A stretch of DNA of 64,000 nt from Proteus alimentorum (GTDB lineage: Bacteria > Pseudomonadota > Gammaproteobacteria > Enterobacterales > Enterobacteriaceae): contig NZ_NBVR01000024.1 in assembly GCF_002607735.1 (NCBI RefSeq), positions 271,738 to 335,737 of the forward strand, read 5' to 3'. Made by a program: the position numbers and the translations under genes. The notes under the pieces were generated by a model. The model had not been told where the DNA came from. It saw nothing but the letters and a program-made list of their open reading frames with translations, and did not search any database. How positions within the stretch are numbered: position 1 is the stretch's first letter; the number at the start of each line of letters is the position of its first letter. This document shows, one piece after another, positions 30,180-40,739 of the stretch.

Positions 30180-30659
30180 TAAAATAGATTATCAAATCAG
30201 CGATAGATTAAATAGTAATTAAGATTGATTAAAAATGACGCTTTTATTTTCTCATCGAATAAAGGCGTTTTTATTTTTTGTATAAAAATTTAATAACATT
30301 AATGGCACTCTAAAATTTACTGAAATAAAAAATATAGTTGCGTTAAATTTGCGCGCTATCTCTAAAAATGATCGCTTAAATCGCCTTTTTTTGATGTTTT
30401 TCACTTTATACTTAATAAATCAGATATGCTGACTTTATTAAAACAACGATTAACAAAAAATATCAATCAGGTTCTTATTATTAAGCTATATTTTTTGAGC
30501 AAATCTAAAATAGAAAAAGTAATAATAAATAATTGAGTAAAAAGGTAAGATAAACTAATTGCAAGGTTAAGGAAGAAGTTACATTATAAATAGGTTGCTC
30601 TTTATTATCTTTAACTTATTTATATTCGTATAGAATTACAGCAGGAGTTAATATAACTC
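30180..30659 (+). other. Unusually long sdhE-ygfX spacer
   Basis: 480 AT-rich bases. The first 100 hold the sdhE terminator (30238-30279). No ORF, repeat family or RNA gene is recognised in the rest; it presumably contains a promoter for ygfX. Confidence 0.5.
30238..30279 (+). terminator. Rho-independent terminator of sdhE
   Basis: 11-bp stem ACGCTTTTATT / AATAAAGGCGT (one G-T pair) followed by a T-rich tract. Confidence 0.8.
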
Positions 30660-31067
30660 GTGATTTTATGGAAATCGCATCTCACAGTGTCATGGTTCAC
30701 TCAATTCTTCTCAACGGTTGCTTATGTTGCCTTTGAGATAGGCTTACTGTTGTATCCATGGCCTCCTGATTTTATTTATGTTTGGGTTCCATTGTTACTT
30801 TTCTTGATAGGTAGTTGGTATTTCACACAAAAGAATATTAGTCGTATCAAAGGGGATTTTGTTTTACTGAATGGCAACCGAATTCAATGGAAACTGCATG
30901 AATGGCAAATAACAAAACGTCCTTGGATCAGCCGTTTTGGTACTCGAATAACCTTGACTTCTATTCTAAATAAAAAGCAAATCACATTATGGGTCGCTTT
31001 CGATAGTATGGCTGAAAATGAGTGGCGTAACTTCTCTCAGTTATTAATGCAATATCCAGATATTTAA
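30660..31067 (+). CDS. ygfX: YgfX (CptA) inner-membrane protein
   Basis: A 135-residue protein with two adjacent membrane helices (about residues 13-30 and 35-53) and a cytosolic C-terminal domain, matching E. coli YgfX from the first residues (ILWKSHLTVSWFTQF) to WVAFDSMAENEWRNFSQLL. In E. coli YgfX is paired with SdhE and was reported to interact with FtsZ and MreB as a toxin-like protein. The start is the GTG at 30660, the only in-frame option after a TAA at 30654, with AGGAG 13 bases upstream (long spacing). Confidence 0.88.
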   Translation: MILWKSHLTVSWFTQFFSTVAYVAFEIGLLLYPWPPDFIYVWVPLLLFLIGSWYFTQKNISRIKGDFVLLNGNRIQWKLHEWQITKRPWISRFGTRITLTSILNKKQITLWVAFDSMAENEWRNFSQLLMQYPDI

Positions 31068-31083
31068 TATCTGGATATTAAAT

Positions 31084-31602
31084 TTATAAGTTTTCTTCTA
31101 TTTCACGTAGAATTTGCATACACCATTGTGATAAACGTTCATCAGTTTCTTCAAACTGATTTACGTCATCTAATGCAAGACCAACAAAATGTTTACCATC
31201 ATCTGATAAAGGTTTTGGGCTGACAAATTCATATCCATCAACAGGCCAGAACCCAATAAACTTAACACCACTTGGTAATAAATGATGGTAGAGCATACCC
31301 AGCGCATCAAGAAACCATTCGCTGTAATCAACCTGATCACCCATTCCATACATTGCAATAAGCTTATTGTTTAAATTTAATGTCGGCAATGTATCCCAAA
31401 TATTGAGCCAATCTTCTTGGATCTCACCAAAATCCCAAGTTGGAATACCTAAAATAAGGATGTCATATTGTTCCATAAGCGTGATATCACACTCTTGAAC
31501 ATTATGAAGATCAACGAACTCTTCACCGAGAATATCACGAATTTTTTCTGCTGCCATTTCGGTGTAACAGGTGCTGGAACCGTAAAATAGACCAATTTTC
31601 AT
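31084..31602 (-). CDS. fldB: Flavodoxin FldB
   Basis: A 172-residue flavodoxin, an FMN-binding electron carrier. The FMN phosphate loop [15 protein letters not shown] lies at the N-terminus and the isoalloxazine-contacting segments [14 protein letters not shown] and [16 protein letters not shown] are present. The start is the ATG at 31602 ([11 protein letters not shown]), matching the family; an upstream in-frame ATG at 31638 would add an atypical hydrophobic tail. It is divergent from xerD, as in E. coli. Confidence 0.95.
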   Translation of the reverse strand: MKIGLFYGSSTCYTEMAAEKIRDILGEEFVDLHNVQECDITLMEQYDILILGIPTWDFGEIQEDWLNIWDTLPTLNLNNKLIAMYGMGDQVDYSEWFLDALGMLYHHLLPSGVKFIGFWPVDGYEFVSPKPLSDDGKHFVGLALDDVNQFEETDERLSQWCMQILREIEENL

Positions 31603-31710
31603 AAAGGTTTTTAGGATATTTTTGCCAATAAAGGTCACTATTGTACCAGAAAAATTTTTTTATAAGGCATAATGTAAAGGCGATAAGCTAAAGAGAGGGA
31701 GAGTAAGACT

Positions 31711-32649
31711 GTGTCACAAACCAAATTATCGACAAAAAAGACAACGCATATCAATGAAGAGACTGATATTATCATTGAACAATTTCTCGACAACATTTGG
31801 TTAGAGCAAGGCTTATCTGCCAATACGCTCAGCTCTTATCGCTTAGACTTACAAGCATTAGGGCAATGGCTTGCACATCACCAATTAGATTGGTTATCAG
31901 TCACTACTTTAGATTTACAATCTTTTCTCGCGACGCGCTTAGATGAAGGTTATAAAGCCAGCAGTGCAGCCCGATTACTCAGCACAATGCGCCGGTTATT
32001 CCAATATTTATATCGTGAAAAATTACGTTTAGACGATCCTAGCGCATTACTTTCAACCCCTAAGCTTCCCAAGCGTTTACCAAAAGATTTAAGTGAGCGA
32101 CAAGTTGATGATTTACTTAATGCTCCTTGTATCGATGAACCACTTGAATTGCGCGATAAAGCAATGCTTGAAGTCCTTTATGCATGTGGACTTCGTGTTT
32201 CTGAATTAGTGGGATTATCCCTCTCTGATATCAGCTTACGGCAAGGCGTGCTACGAGTTATCGGTAAAGGCGATAAAGAGCGATTAGTTCCTTTAGGTGA
32301 AGAAGCTATTTACTGGCTAGAGCAATATCTGCAATATGGAAGACCCACTTTAATGCAAGGGAAAACGGACGATATTGTTTTTCCTAGTTTAAGAGGGCAA
32401 AAAATGACACGACAAACGTTCTGGCATCGGATAAAACATTATGCCGTGATAGCAGGAATCGATACTGAAAAACTCTCACCTCATGTATTGCGTCATGCAT
32501 TTGCGACCCATCTCTTAAATCATGGAGCAGACTTGCGTGTTGTACAGATGTTATTGGGGCACAGTGACCTCTCTACAACACAGATTTATACCCATGTTGC
32601 AACAGAACGCTTGAAAGCGCTTCATCAGCAACATCATCCAAGGGGATAG
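31711..32649 (+). CDS. xerD: Site-specific tyrosine recombinase XerD
   Basis: A 312-residue recombinase that with XerC resolves chromosome dimers at dif. It starts at a GTG (31711) with GAGGGAG upstream and is 14 residues longer at the N-terminus than E. coli XerD. By alignment the catalytic residues are Arg162 (GLRVSELVG), Lys186 (GKGDKERLV), His258 and Arg261 (PHVLRHAFATH), His284 (LLGHSDLSTT) and the nucleophile Tyr293 (TQIYTHVA). It is followed by dsbC and recJ in the conserved order. This is a housekeeping recombinase, not an element integrase. Confidence 0.97.
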   Translation: MSQTKLSTKKTTHINEETDIIIEQFLDNIWLEQGLSANTLSSYRLDLQALGQWLAHHQLDWLSVTTLDLQSFLATRLDEGYKASSAARLLSTMRRLFQYLYREKLRLDDPSALLSTPKLPKRLPKDLSERQVDDLLNAPCIDEPLELRDKAMLEVLYACGLRVSELVGLSLSDISLRQGVLRVIGKGDKERLVPLGEEAIYWLEQYLQYGRPTLMQGKTDDIVFPSLRGQKMTRQTFWHRIKHYAVIAGIDTEKLSPHVLRHAFATHLLNHGADLRVVQMLLGHSDLSTTQIYTHVATERLKALHQQHHPRG

Positions 32650-32682
32650 CCGCTAAAGAGCAGGCGTTAAATAGGAATTCAA

Positions 32683-33390
32683 ATGAAAAAGAAATTATTC
32701 TGGTTGCCAATATTATTAAGTATGGCGTCAATACCTGCACTTGCTGACAATGCTTCTATTGAAGCACAACTGGCTAAAATGCAAATTAAAGCAGAAAGTA
32801 TCCAACCTACGCCGATTGTTGGGTTAAATGCAGTGTTATCAGATAAAGGCATTTTTTATATTACAGATGATGGTAAGTATCTGACTGCGGGACCTATTTA
32901 TAACATTAGTAGTGGTGAGCCAGTTAGCATTGCTAATCAAGTTATTATGAAAAAAGTAGATTCACTTAAAAATGAAATGATTGTCTATAAAGCGCGTAAT
33001 GAGCGCCATGTGATCACTATTTTTACTGATATTAGTTGCCCTTATTGCCAAAAACTACATCAAGAAGTTCCAGAGTTGAATAAACAGGGGGTAACCGTGC
33101 GTTATTTAGCATTTCCTCGTAACGGTATTGGCAATAATATCGTGAGTAAAGAGATGAATGCCGTGTGGTGTAGTGGTTTTCCTAATAAATCATTAGACAG
33201 CGCATTTAAAGGGGACAAAATTATACCCATTGATGAATGTACAAAAATCAATATCAATGAACACTTTAAATTAGGCACCATGATGGGGATCCAAGGCACA
33301 CCCGCTATTGTATTACCAAATGCCAGTATTTATGGTGGATATATTTCTGCTCAAAACCTTGTTGAATTATTAGATAAAAAAGAGAAGTAA
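32683..33390 (+). CDS. dsbC: Thiol:disulfide interchange protein DsbC
   Basis: A 235-residue periplasmic disulfide isomerase. The signal peptide is MKKKLFWLPILLSMASIPALA (cleavage about 21), followed by an N-terminal dimerisation domain and a thioredoxin domain with active-site CPYC (Cys119, Cys122). A second cysteine pair lies around VWCSGF and DECTK, as in the family. It overlaps no neighbour but is only nine bases from recJ, indicating an xerD-dsbC-recJ operon. Confidence 0.96.
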   Translation: MKKKLFWLPILLSMASIPALADNASIEAQLAKMQIKAESIQPTPIVGLNAVLSDKGIFYITDDGKYLTAGPIYNISSGEPVSIANQVIMKKVDSLKNEMIVYKARNERHVITIFTDISCPYCQKLHQEVPELNKQGVTVRYLAFPRNGIGNNIVSKEMNAVWCSGFPNKSLDSAFKGDKIIPIDECTKININEHFKLGTMMGIQGTPAIVLPNASIYGGYISAQNLVELLDKKEK

Positions 33391-33399
33391 TTACGTTTT

Positions 33400-35133
33400 A
33401 TGGTCACTATTGAACCGACACTGCGTCGTCGAATTGCGCAGGTAACTCAATTACCGGATAACTTAGATCCCTTATTACGACAAATTTATGCTAATCGAGG
33501 AATAACATCTGAAGTTCAACTAGAACGATCGTTAAAAGGCTTACTTCATTATCAAGCATTAACAGGAATAGAAACGGCAATTTCATTACTGATTGAGGCA
33601 TTACAGCAACAATCTCGTATTGTTATTGTCGGCGATTTTGATGCTGATGGTGCAACAAGTACCGCACTTGCGATTAAAGCATTACGTCAAATGGGATTTA
33701 AGCAAGTTAGCTATCATATTCCTAATCGCTTTGATGATGGTTATGGCTTAAGCCCTCAAGTTGTTCATGACGTTGCTAGAAAAGGGGTTGATCTCATTAT
33801 CACTGTGGATAATGGAATATCCTCTTTTGACGGTGTGGATACGGCTCATGAATATGGTATTCGTGTCCTCGTTACCGATCACCATTTACCGGGACAAACC
33901 TTACCCGCCGCTGATGCAATTATTAATCCTAACCTGACAGATTGTTCTTTTTTATCTAAATCATTAGCCGGTGTTGGTGTTACTTTTTATTTAATGACGG
34001 CATTAAGGGCTGAATTAGAAAAACAAGGCTGGTTTGAGCAACAAAACTTAGCTCGCCCCAATATGGCTGATTTTCTCGATTTAGTGGCACTAGGCACAGT
34101 GGCAGATGTTGTTCCTCTTGATGAAAATAACCGTATTTTTGTTTATGAAGGATTACGCCGAATTAGAGCGGGTCGTTGTTGTGTAGGGATAAAAGCACTT
34201 ACGGAAGTTTCTCGTAAAGAACTCTCTCAATTGGTTAGTAGCGATTTAGGTTTCTCTTTAGGGCCTCGCTTAAATGCAGCAGGACGCCTTGATGATATGT
34301 CTGTGGGTGTTGCTTTACTTTTAACCGACAATATTGGCTCAGCGCGTGAAATTGCTAATGAACTTGATGGATTAAATCAAACTCGGCGTGAAATTGAAGC
34401 GGGTATGCAAGAAGAAGCTTCTATCATTTTCCGCCAATTTATGGGAACGCAACATGATTTACCCAATGGTTTAGCGATCTATCATCCTGAATGGCACCAA
34501 GGTGTTGTGGGTATTTTAGCGTCTCGTATTAAAGAAAAATTGCACCGTCCGGTTATTGCTTTTGCACCTAGCAGTGATGGCCTGTTAAAAGGCTCTGGTC
34601 GTTCAATTAGTGGCGTTCATCTGCGAGATGCTTTAGAACGACTAAATACATTAAATCCGGGTTTGATGGTGAAGTTTGGTGGGCACGCAATGGCGGCTGG
34701 ACTTTCACTTGAAGAAGATAAATTCCCGTTATTTCAACGTCATTTTTCGTCTTTAATGGCAGAGTTGGTTTCGGATGAACAGTTGCAAGGTGTTATTTTA
34801 TCGGATGGTGAACTCACTGATAATCAACTTTCATTACCTATCGCAGAAATGCTAAGAGAAGCAGGTCCTTGGGGACAGGCTTTTCCTGAACCTTTATTTG
34901 ACGGTAAATTTACGCTATTACAACAACGTATTGTCGGTAGTAAGCATTTAAAAATGATGCTTCAGCCAGTAAATAGTCATCTTATGATTGATGCAATTGC
35001 ATTTAATGTTGATATCAATATGTGGCCAGATAACAGCATTAAAACGGTTGAGTTAGCTTATCGATTAGATGTCAATGAGTTTAGAGGACAACGTAATGCG
35101 CAACTGCTTGTTGAGCACATTTGGCCTTGTTAA
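33400..35133 (+). CDS. recJ: Single-stranded-DNA exonuclease RecJ
   Basis: 577 residues, the same length as E. coli RecJ, a 5'-to-3' ssDNA exonuclease in recombination and mismatch repair. DHH-superfamily motifs are all visible: VGDFDADGATSTALA (motif I), LIITVDNGISS, VTDHHLPGQ (DHH), DLVALGTVADVVPL (motif IV), and the DHHA1 motif KFGGHAMAAGLSL. It is third gene of xerD-dsbC-recJ. prfB follows after 170 bases. Confidence 0.97.
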   Translation: MVTIEPTLRRRIAQVTQLPDNLDPLLRQIYANRGITSEVQLERSLKGLLHYQALTGIETAISLLIEALQQQSRIVIVGDFDADGATSTALAIKALRQMGFKQVSYHIPNRFDDGYGLSPQVVHDVARKGVDLIITVDNGISSFDGVDTAHEYGIRVLVTDHHLPGQTLPAADAIINPNLTDCSFLSKSLAGVGVTFYLMTALRAELEKQGWFEQQNLARPNMADFLDLVALGTVADVVPLDENNRIFVYEGLRRIRAGRCCVGIKALTEVSRKELSQLVSSDLGFSLGPRLNAAGRLDDMSVGVALLLTDNIGSAREIANELDGLNQTRREIEAGMQEEASIIFRQFMGTQHDLPNGLAIYHPEWHQGVVGILASRIKEKLHRPVIAFAPSSDGLLKGSGRSISGVHLRDALERLNTLNPGLMVKFGGHAMAAGLSLEEDKFPLFQRHFSSLMAELVSDEQLQGVILSDGELTDNQLSLPIAEMLREAGPWGQAFPEPLFDGKFTLLQQRIVGSKHLKMMLQPVNSHLMIDAIAFNVDINMWPDNSIKTVELAYRLDVNEFRGQRNAQLLVEHIWPC

Positions 35134-35303
35134 CACGAATAATTAAACGATTTACCGTGTTATAAAGAGTAACGTTGTTATGGTAACAACGATCTGATAG
35201 ACAATTGTATATAAATGCTATAAACCCGCTGATATATCCGTTACAATATGCGGTTCAAAATTTATTCCAATTGTTTTTGAAAACAACATAAAGACGAAAA
35301 AGT

Positions 35304-36402
35304 ATGTTTGAAATCAACCCCGTAAAACACCAAATAGAAGAAGTCTCTGAAAGAACAAATGTTCTCAGGGGGTATCTTTGACTATGATGCCAAGAAAGAG
35401 CGTTTAGAAGAAGTTAACGCTGAATTAGAACAACCTGATGTATGGAATGAGCCAGAAAGGGCACAAGCATTAGGTAAAGAGCGTTCATCTCTTGAGGCTA
35501 TCGTAGAAACAATCGATCAGTTAGATCAAGGACTAGAAGACGTTTCTGGTTTACTTGAATTAGCGGTTGAAGCTGATGACGAAGAAACATTTAACGAAGC
35601 TATTGCTGAATTAGATGTGTTAAATAAAAAGCTTGAGCAATTAGAATTCCGTCGTATGTTCTCTGGTGAATATGACAGTGCGGATTGCTACCTTGATTTA
35701 CAAGCCGGTTCAGGTGGTACAGAAGCGCAAGATTGGGCAAGTATGCTGATGCGCATGTATTTACGTTGGGCTGAATCAAGAGGCTTTAAAACAGAGATTA
35801 TTGAAGAATCTGACGGTGATGTTGCAGGATTAAAATCAGCGACTATCAAAATTATTGGTGAGTACGCTTATGGTTGGTTACGTACAGAAACAGGTGTTCA
35901 TCGCCTAGTTCGTAAAAGTCCATTTGACTCAGGTGGCCGTCGCCATACCTCATTTAGTTCTGCCTTTATTTACCCTGAAGTTGATGACAATATTGATATT
36001 GAAATCAATCCAGCTGATTTGCGTATTGACGTTTATCGTGCTTCAGGTGCAGGTGGACAGCACGTTAACAAAACAGAATCTGCGGTTCGTATTACCCACG
36101 TTCCAACAGGTCTTGTCACTCAATGCCAAAACGATCGCTCTCAGCATAAGAACAAAGATCAGGCAATGAAGCAGATGAAAGCGAAGTTATATGAGCTGGA
36201 AATGCAGAAGAAAAATGCAGACAAGCAAGTAATGGAAGATAACAAGTCCGATATTGGCTGGGGTAGTCAAATTCGTTCTTATGTTCTTGATGATTCACGT
36301 ATTAAAGATTTACGTACTGGTGTGGAAACGCGTAATACACAAGCAGTATTAGACGGTGATCTTGATAAATTTATTGAAGCTAGCTTAAAAGCGGGCCTGT
36401 GA
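35304..36402 (+). CDS. prfB: Peptide chain release factor 2 (programmed +1 frameshift)
   Basis: A short first frame starts at ATG 35304 ([10 protein letters not shown]) and stops at an in-frame TGA at 35379-35381 (codon 26). The slippery CTT codon (35376-35378) and the Shine-Dalgarno-like AGGGGG (35367-35372) just upstream form the classic autoregulatory +1 frameshift. Translation continues from GAC at 35380 to give 365 residues in all, as in E. coli. RF2 releases peptides at UGA and UAA; the tripeptide SPF (RKSPFDSGG) and GGQ ([14 protein letters not shown]) motifs are present. lysS starts eight bases downstream. Confidence 0.97.
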
Positions 36403-36410
36403 GGAAAAAC

Positions 36411-37925
36411 ATGTCGCAACAGCAACAAGGTGCGGAGCAGGCACCTGATTTAAATAACGAACTGCAAACACGCCGCGAAAAATTATCCGCTTTACGTGAT
36501 AATGGTAACGCATTCCCAAATGATTTCCGCAGAGATTCTCTGTCTGATGAATTACATCAAAAGTATGATGCAATGAGTGCAGAAGAGTTAGAAGCCGCAA
36601 ATGTGGAAGTTTCTATTGCAGGTCGTATGATGACTCGCCGCATTATGGGTAAGGCATCTTTCGCTACATTGCAAGACATGGGTGGTCGTATTCAGCTTTA
36701 TGTTTCTCGTGATGATTTACCAGAAGGGATCTATAACGAGCAATTTAAAAAATGGGATCTGGGCGATATCTTAGGTGCTCGCGGTCGTGTTTTCAAAACG
36801 AAAACGGGTGAATTAAGTGTTCACTGTACAGAAGTGCGTTTATTAACTAAAGCACTACGCCCATTACCAGATAAATTCCACGGTTTAGCTGACCAAGAAA
36901 TGCGTTATCGTCAGCGTTATTTAGATCTGATTTCTAATGAAGAATCGCGTAAAACTTTCCAAATTCGTTCACAAGTCATGGCGGGTATCCGTCAATTTAT
37001 GGTGAACAAAGGCTTTATGGAAGTTGAAACGCCGATGATGCAAACCATTCCTGGTGGAGCGAGTGCGCGTCCGTTTATTACTCACCATAATGCGTTAGAT
37101 ATCGATATGTATCTGCGTATTGCTCCTGAGTTATATTTAAAACGTTTAGTTGTGGGTGGTTTTGATCGCGTATTTGAAATCAACCGTAACTTCCGTAACG
37201 AAGGTGTATCACCACGTCATAACCCAGAGTTCACCATGATGGAACTCTATATGGCGTATGCTGATTACCGCGATCTGATTGAACTAACTGAAGAATTATT
37301 CCGTACATTGACTGAAAATGTACTGGGCTCTTCATTAGTGAAATACGGTGATCAAGAGTTTGATTTTGGTAAACCCTTTGCCAAATTAACCATGAAAGAA
37401 GCTATCTGCAAATATCGTCCAGAAACTGTAATGGCTGATTTGGATGATATGGATAAAGCCGTTGCTATTGCTCAATCTATTGGTATTAAGATTGAGAAAA
37501 GCTGGGGCTTAGGTCGTGTTCAGTGTGAAATTTTTGAAGAAGTTGCAGAAAGCCACTTAATTCAACCAACGTTCATTATTGAATATCCTGCCGAAGTTTC
37601 TCCATTGGCTCGTCGTAACGATGATAATCCATTTATCACTGACCGCTTTGAATTCTTTATTGGTGGTCGAGAAATTGGTAATGGTTTCTCAGAACTTAAT
37701 GATGCACAAGACCAAGCAGAACGTTTTGAAGATCAAGTTCGCCAAAAAGAAGCGGGTGATGCAGAAGCTATGTTCTTCGACCATGACTATATCACGGCAT
37801 TAGAACATGGTTTACCGCCAACAGCAGGTTTAGGTATTGGTATTGACCGTATGGTGATGTTATTTACTAACAGTCACACTATTCGTGATGTTATTTTATT
37901 CCCAGCAATGCGCCCTAATAAATAA
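36411..37925 (+). CDS. lysS: Lysyl-tRNA synthetase
   Basis: A 504-residue class II aminoacyl-tRNA synthetase. It has an N-terminal OB-fold anticodon-binding domain ([20 protein letters not shown]) and catalytic motifs 1 ([20 protein letters not shown]), 2 ([20 protein letters not shown]) and 3 ([13 protein letters not shown]). The start is the ATG at 36411 with GAGGA upstream; it immediately follows prfB, the conserved pairing. Confidence 0.98.
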   Translation: MSQQQQGAEQAPDLNNELQTRREKLSALRDNGNAFPNDFRRDSLSDELHQKYDAMSAEELEAANVEVSIAGRMMTRRIMGKASFATLQDMGGRIQLYVSRDDLPEGIYNEQFKKWDLGDILGARGRVFKTKTGELSVHCTEVRLLTKALRPLPDKFHGLADQEMRYRQRYLDLISNEESRKTFQIRSQVMAGIRQFMVNKGFMEVETPMMQTIPGGASARPFITHHNALDIDMYLRIAPELYLKRLVVGGFDRVFEINRNFRNEGVSPRHNPEFTMMELYMAYADYRDLIELTEELFRTLTENVLGSSLVKYGDQEFDFGKPFAKLTMKEAICKYRPETVMADLDDMDKAVAIAQSIGIKIEKSWGLGRVQCEIFEEVAESHLIQPTFIIEYPAEVSPLARRNDDNPFITDRFEFFIGGREIGNGFSELNDAQDQAERFEDQVRQKEAGDAEAMFFDHDYITALEHGLPPTAGLGIGIDRMVMLFTNSHTIRDVILFPAMRPNK

Positions 37926-38001
37926 TTATTATTTTAAATAACTGTTATTTTAAATAAATGGTTAATTAACAAATAGCATTAACGAATACCCATATAGTTA
38001 T

Positions 38002-38032
38002 AAAGCCACCGAAAGGTGGCTTTATTGTTTTT
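38002..38032 (+). terminator. Rho-independent terminator of prfB-lysS
   Basis: 9-bp stem AAAGCCACC / GGTGGCTTT with a GAAA tetraloop and a T-rich tail. Confidence 0.85.
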
Positions 38033-38133
38033 AAAAACAAATAGTTATATTTTTTGTGATGATTAAATAATCATTTGAATAAGAAGGGGGATTGTCGTTC
38101 AATCAAGGAGGCGTATAATCAGAAAAATCTACC

Positions 38134-38207
38134 GCGGGCGTAGTTCAATGGTAGAACGAGAGCTTCCCAAGCTCTATACGAGGGTTCGATTCCCTTCGCC
38201 CGCTCCA
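38134..38207 (+). tRNA. glyU: tRNA-Gly, anticodon CCC
   Basis: A 74-base cloverleaf including the encoded CCA. Acceptor arms are GCGGGCG / CGCCCGC, the D arm has TTCAATGG, the anticodon loop TTCCCAA has anticodon CCC at 38166-38168, and the T arm contains GGTTCGATTCC. It is essentially identical to E. coli glyU. No integrated element or direct-repeat attachment site was seen at its 3' end. Confidence 0.97.
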
Positions 38208-38583
38208 AGAACTCTTTTCCTCAAATACGCTCTCAATATTGTCCACTCAACATTTATGTTTCTTTAGCTGATTTAAGAATATTCCAAACCTTATTTTTCT
38301 CTTCAATTATCCTTTGCTCTCTTTAATGCTTCTTATTTATTTTTATCGCAATCATTATATCAACATTATGATTTTTAATGATTTTCTGTTTTTTATATTA
38401 AATTATAAAAAATGATATATAAGTAACATTTTTGCTTCTTTCATCTAACTCTTTTTATGTATAGAAAATAAAAAACCAATTTATAAAAAACTTTAGTAAA
38501 AAATTAAAATAAATTGAAAAAGTGTCGATAAGAGTACATTACGCCCTATTGGGCTTACTTTATCTTGTTAGTTGAGAAATTCG
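38208..38583 (+). other. tRNA-chemoreceptor spacer
   Basis: 376 AT-rich bases without an ORF. A sigma-28 type promoter lies at its right end (38505-38531). No attL/attR-like copy of the tRNA end was seen. Confidence 0.5.
38505..38531 (+). promoter_or_regulatory. Sigma-28 (FliA) type promoter for the chemoreceptor
   Basis: TAAAATAA (38505-38512), an 11-base spacer and GTCGATAA (38524-38531) closely match the flagellar-class consensus TAAA-N15-GCCGATAA. It lies 52 bases upstream of the chemoreceptor start codon. Confidence 0.7.
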
Positions 38584-40134
38584 ATGCAGAAACTTCGTAA
38601 CATTACTATTCGTCTGATGATGATAATCATACTGGGGACTTTATGTGTGTTATTTGGCAGTGTTAGCCTTTATAGCGCATGGTCATTATCACAAATATCT
38701 GAAGGCAATCAATCTGATAATCAAATAATAAAACAAATGGCTGCACTCAGTCAGGGAAATGATCAGTATTTTCGATTCACTTCTCGATTAAATCGTCTCG
38801 TTGAGGAGAAAGCAGAAGGCAAAAACGTCGATTTTACACAAGCACAATTGGCGATGGATAATATGGAAAAACAGATTACGTATATGAAATCTGTTTCCCC
38901 AGGGCCGATGGATGCAAAAGTATCGAAAGAGCTAATGGATGTATGGCAAGCGCTTTTTGAACAAGGAGTAAAAAAGCAGATGGAATTAGCGCTCAATGGC
39001 ACCATCGAGCAATATGAACATCATGCAAAAAATGTAACACCTGCGTTGAGTCGCGAATTAGGTAATGTGAGTGAAAACTTTAATAATGCCGCAAATATAA
39101 AAATCGATAGTACGATTGAAGAAGTGGATGGGCTTATTGAAGTGACACAAATAGTTATTATTGTTAGCGCCATTTTAGGGGGGGGAATTTTGATCCTCAC
39201 TGATCGCTATTTAGTGGTAATGTTACAAAAACCACTCGAAAGTATTCGCCAACATTTTATAAGAATTACAGAAGGTGATCTGAGTCAGCCACTAGCGCCT
39301 TTTGGTAATAACTGTGCTGGGCGATTAATACCGTTATTAAATGAGATGCAAAATAGTTTGCATGAAGCGGTAAGTACGATCCGAATAGGAAGTGATAGTA
39401 TTTATCGTGGCGCATCTGAAATTGCTAAAGGGAATAACGATTTGGCTTCTCGTACAGAGGAGCAAGCAACGGCATTAGAACAAACAGCAGCAAGTATGGA
39501 AGAGATTACCGCTGCTGTTAATCAGAATATGGAACATGCTTATCAAGCGAGAGAATTGGCTGAAGTTGCATCAGTGACAGTTGAAAAAGGCAATGAATTA
39601 GCTGAATCTGTTGTAACAACAATGGATGGGATCTCTAATAGTTCAAGTAAGATTGCCGATATCATCAATGTCATTAATAACATTGCATTTCAAACGAATA
39701 TACTTGCTTTAAATGCATCAGTAGAAGCGGCAAGAGCAGGTGCTCATGGTCGAGGATTTATGGTTGTCGCCAATGAAGTGCGTAATTTAGCAGGAGATAG
39801 TGCCAAAGCTGCTAAAGAAATTGAACTCCTTATTGCTGATTCCTCAAAACGTGTAAAAAAAGGTGCAAGTTTAGTGAGTGATATGGAAAAAACGATGGAA
39901 GATATTTTGACGGGAGTTAAACAGGTAACGTCAATAATGAAAGAAATCACGGTTGCATCTGAAGAGCAAAGTAAAGGTATTGGTCAAGTGAGTGTGGCGA
40001 TTACTCAAATGGATGGTGTAACACAACAGAATGCCTCTTTAGTTGAACAAGTTTCAGCGGCAGCTATTTCATTAGAAAGACAAACCGAAGAATTACAGTT
40101 ATCGGTACAAAAATTCAATCTTGTTCATCATTGA
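38584..40134 (+). CDS. Methyl-accepting chemotaxis protein
   Basis: A 516-residue transmembrane chemoreceptor. TM1 is about residues 8-30, followed by a periplasmic four-helix sensor domain (about 35-190), TM2 (about 190-212), HAMP, and a cytoplasmic signalling helix bundle with methylation-type segments ([19 protein letters not shown]). The hairpin tip reads [20 protein letters not shown], departing from the usual AGEQGRGFAVV. The C-terminus ends KFNLVHH with no NWETF-type CheR/CheB docking pentapeptide. The start is the ATG at 38584; an in-frame TTG at 38572 is weaker. Ligand is unknown. Confidence 0.93.
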   Translation: MQKLRNITIRLMMIIILGTLCVLFGSVSLYSAWSLSQISEGNQSDNQIIKQMAALSQGNDQYFRFTSRLNRLVEEKAEGKNVDFTQAQLAMDNMEKQITYMKSVSPGPMDAKVSKELMDVWQALFEQGVKKQMELALNGTIEQYEHHAKNVTPALSRELGNVSENFNNAANIKIDSTIEEVDGLIEVTQIVIIVSAILGGGILILTDRYLVVMLQKPLESIRQHFIRITEGDLSQPLAPFGNNCAGRLIPLLNEMQNSLHEAVSTIRIGSDSIYRGASEIAKGNNDLASRTEEQATALEQTAASMEEITAAVNQNMEHAYQARELAEVASVTVEKGNELAESVVTTMDGISNSSSKIADIINVINNIAFQTNILALNASVEAARAGAHGRGFMVVANEVRNLAGDSAKAAKEIELLIADSSKRVKKGASLVSDMEKTMEDILTGVKQVTSIMKEITVASEEQSKGIGQVSVAITQMDGVTQQNASLVEQVSAAAISLERQTEELQLSVQKFNLVHH

Positions 40135-40535
40135 TATAGAAAATTTGTACACTGTGTGTCTAAGGTGGTAAGTTTTTACTCGTTAGACGCATAAACATAA
40201 TAAATTTAAAGTTTAACTTCTTATTATTCTTGCTTTTATTTAAAAGCAGAAATAGATTTAACTTAGTCATTGATTGAGTCTTGAAACAGCAATGGTTTGT
40301 GATTTTGTTATGAGAAACAGAAAATGATTATCCAAATTAAGCAAGCCATAAATAATAATGTTATTTCGTTTATACTCAATCAATAAAAAAGTACTTTCTA
40401 TTTTAACTTTCATAATCAATCAATCAGTGATTATGTTAAAGCTTGACGTGATTTGATTTTTAAAGATGTAGATATAAGTCCTCTCTAATATAAATAATAA
40501 TAAAGAGAGGGTGCTGAAGAATGTGGCATCAATGT
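40135..40535. other. AT-rich spacer after the chemoreceptor
   Basis: 401 bases. A GTCTAA/TTAGAC hairpin (about 40158-40188) just after the chemoreceptor and a CCTCTCT/AGAGAGG inverted repeat (40480-40510) just past the small minus-strand gene are the only structures seen. Neither has a proper T-tract. Confidence 0.4.
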
Positions 40536-40739
40536 TTAGAGCATTTTTTTTATATATTGTTCTGTCTTGCTTATAACATCTTGGTATTGAGGATGATTGA
40601 TATAAGCATCATTGACGGTTTTATTTATATCGTGGATCACTACTTCTTTTTGTTTATCAGTCAAAGTCAATAACAAGGCTTTTAAAACGACTTTTACTGC
40701 CGCAATTTCATACTCTATATTGACCATTTTTTTTTCCAT
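40536..40739 (-). CDS. Small IraP-like protein, copy 1
   Basis: A 67-residue helical protein with a good ribosome binding site (GAGGA) before the ATG at 40739. Its layout (a helix IEYEIAAVKVVLKALLLTL, a charged linker, then TEQYIKKML) resembles enterobacterial IraP, the small anti-adaptor that protects sigma-S from RssB-directed proteolysis. It is clearly homologous to the neighbouring gene at 41051-41260. Family assignment is by pattern only; other small helical regulators are possible. Confidence 0.5.
   Translation of the reverse strand: MEKKMVNIEYEIAAVKVVLKALLLTLTDKQKEVVIHDINKTVNDAYINHPQYQDVISKTEQYIKKML

Noticed and set aside
31711..32649. Tyrosine recombinase as sign of an integrated element
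   Set aside because: It is XerD in its conserved xerD-dsbC-recJ context, not an island integrase.
38134..38207. tRNA-Gly as an integration site for a genomic island
   Set aside because: No integrase gene and no direct repeat of the tRNA 3' end were seen downstream within the window.
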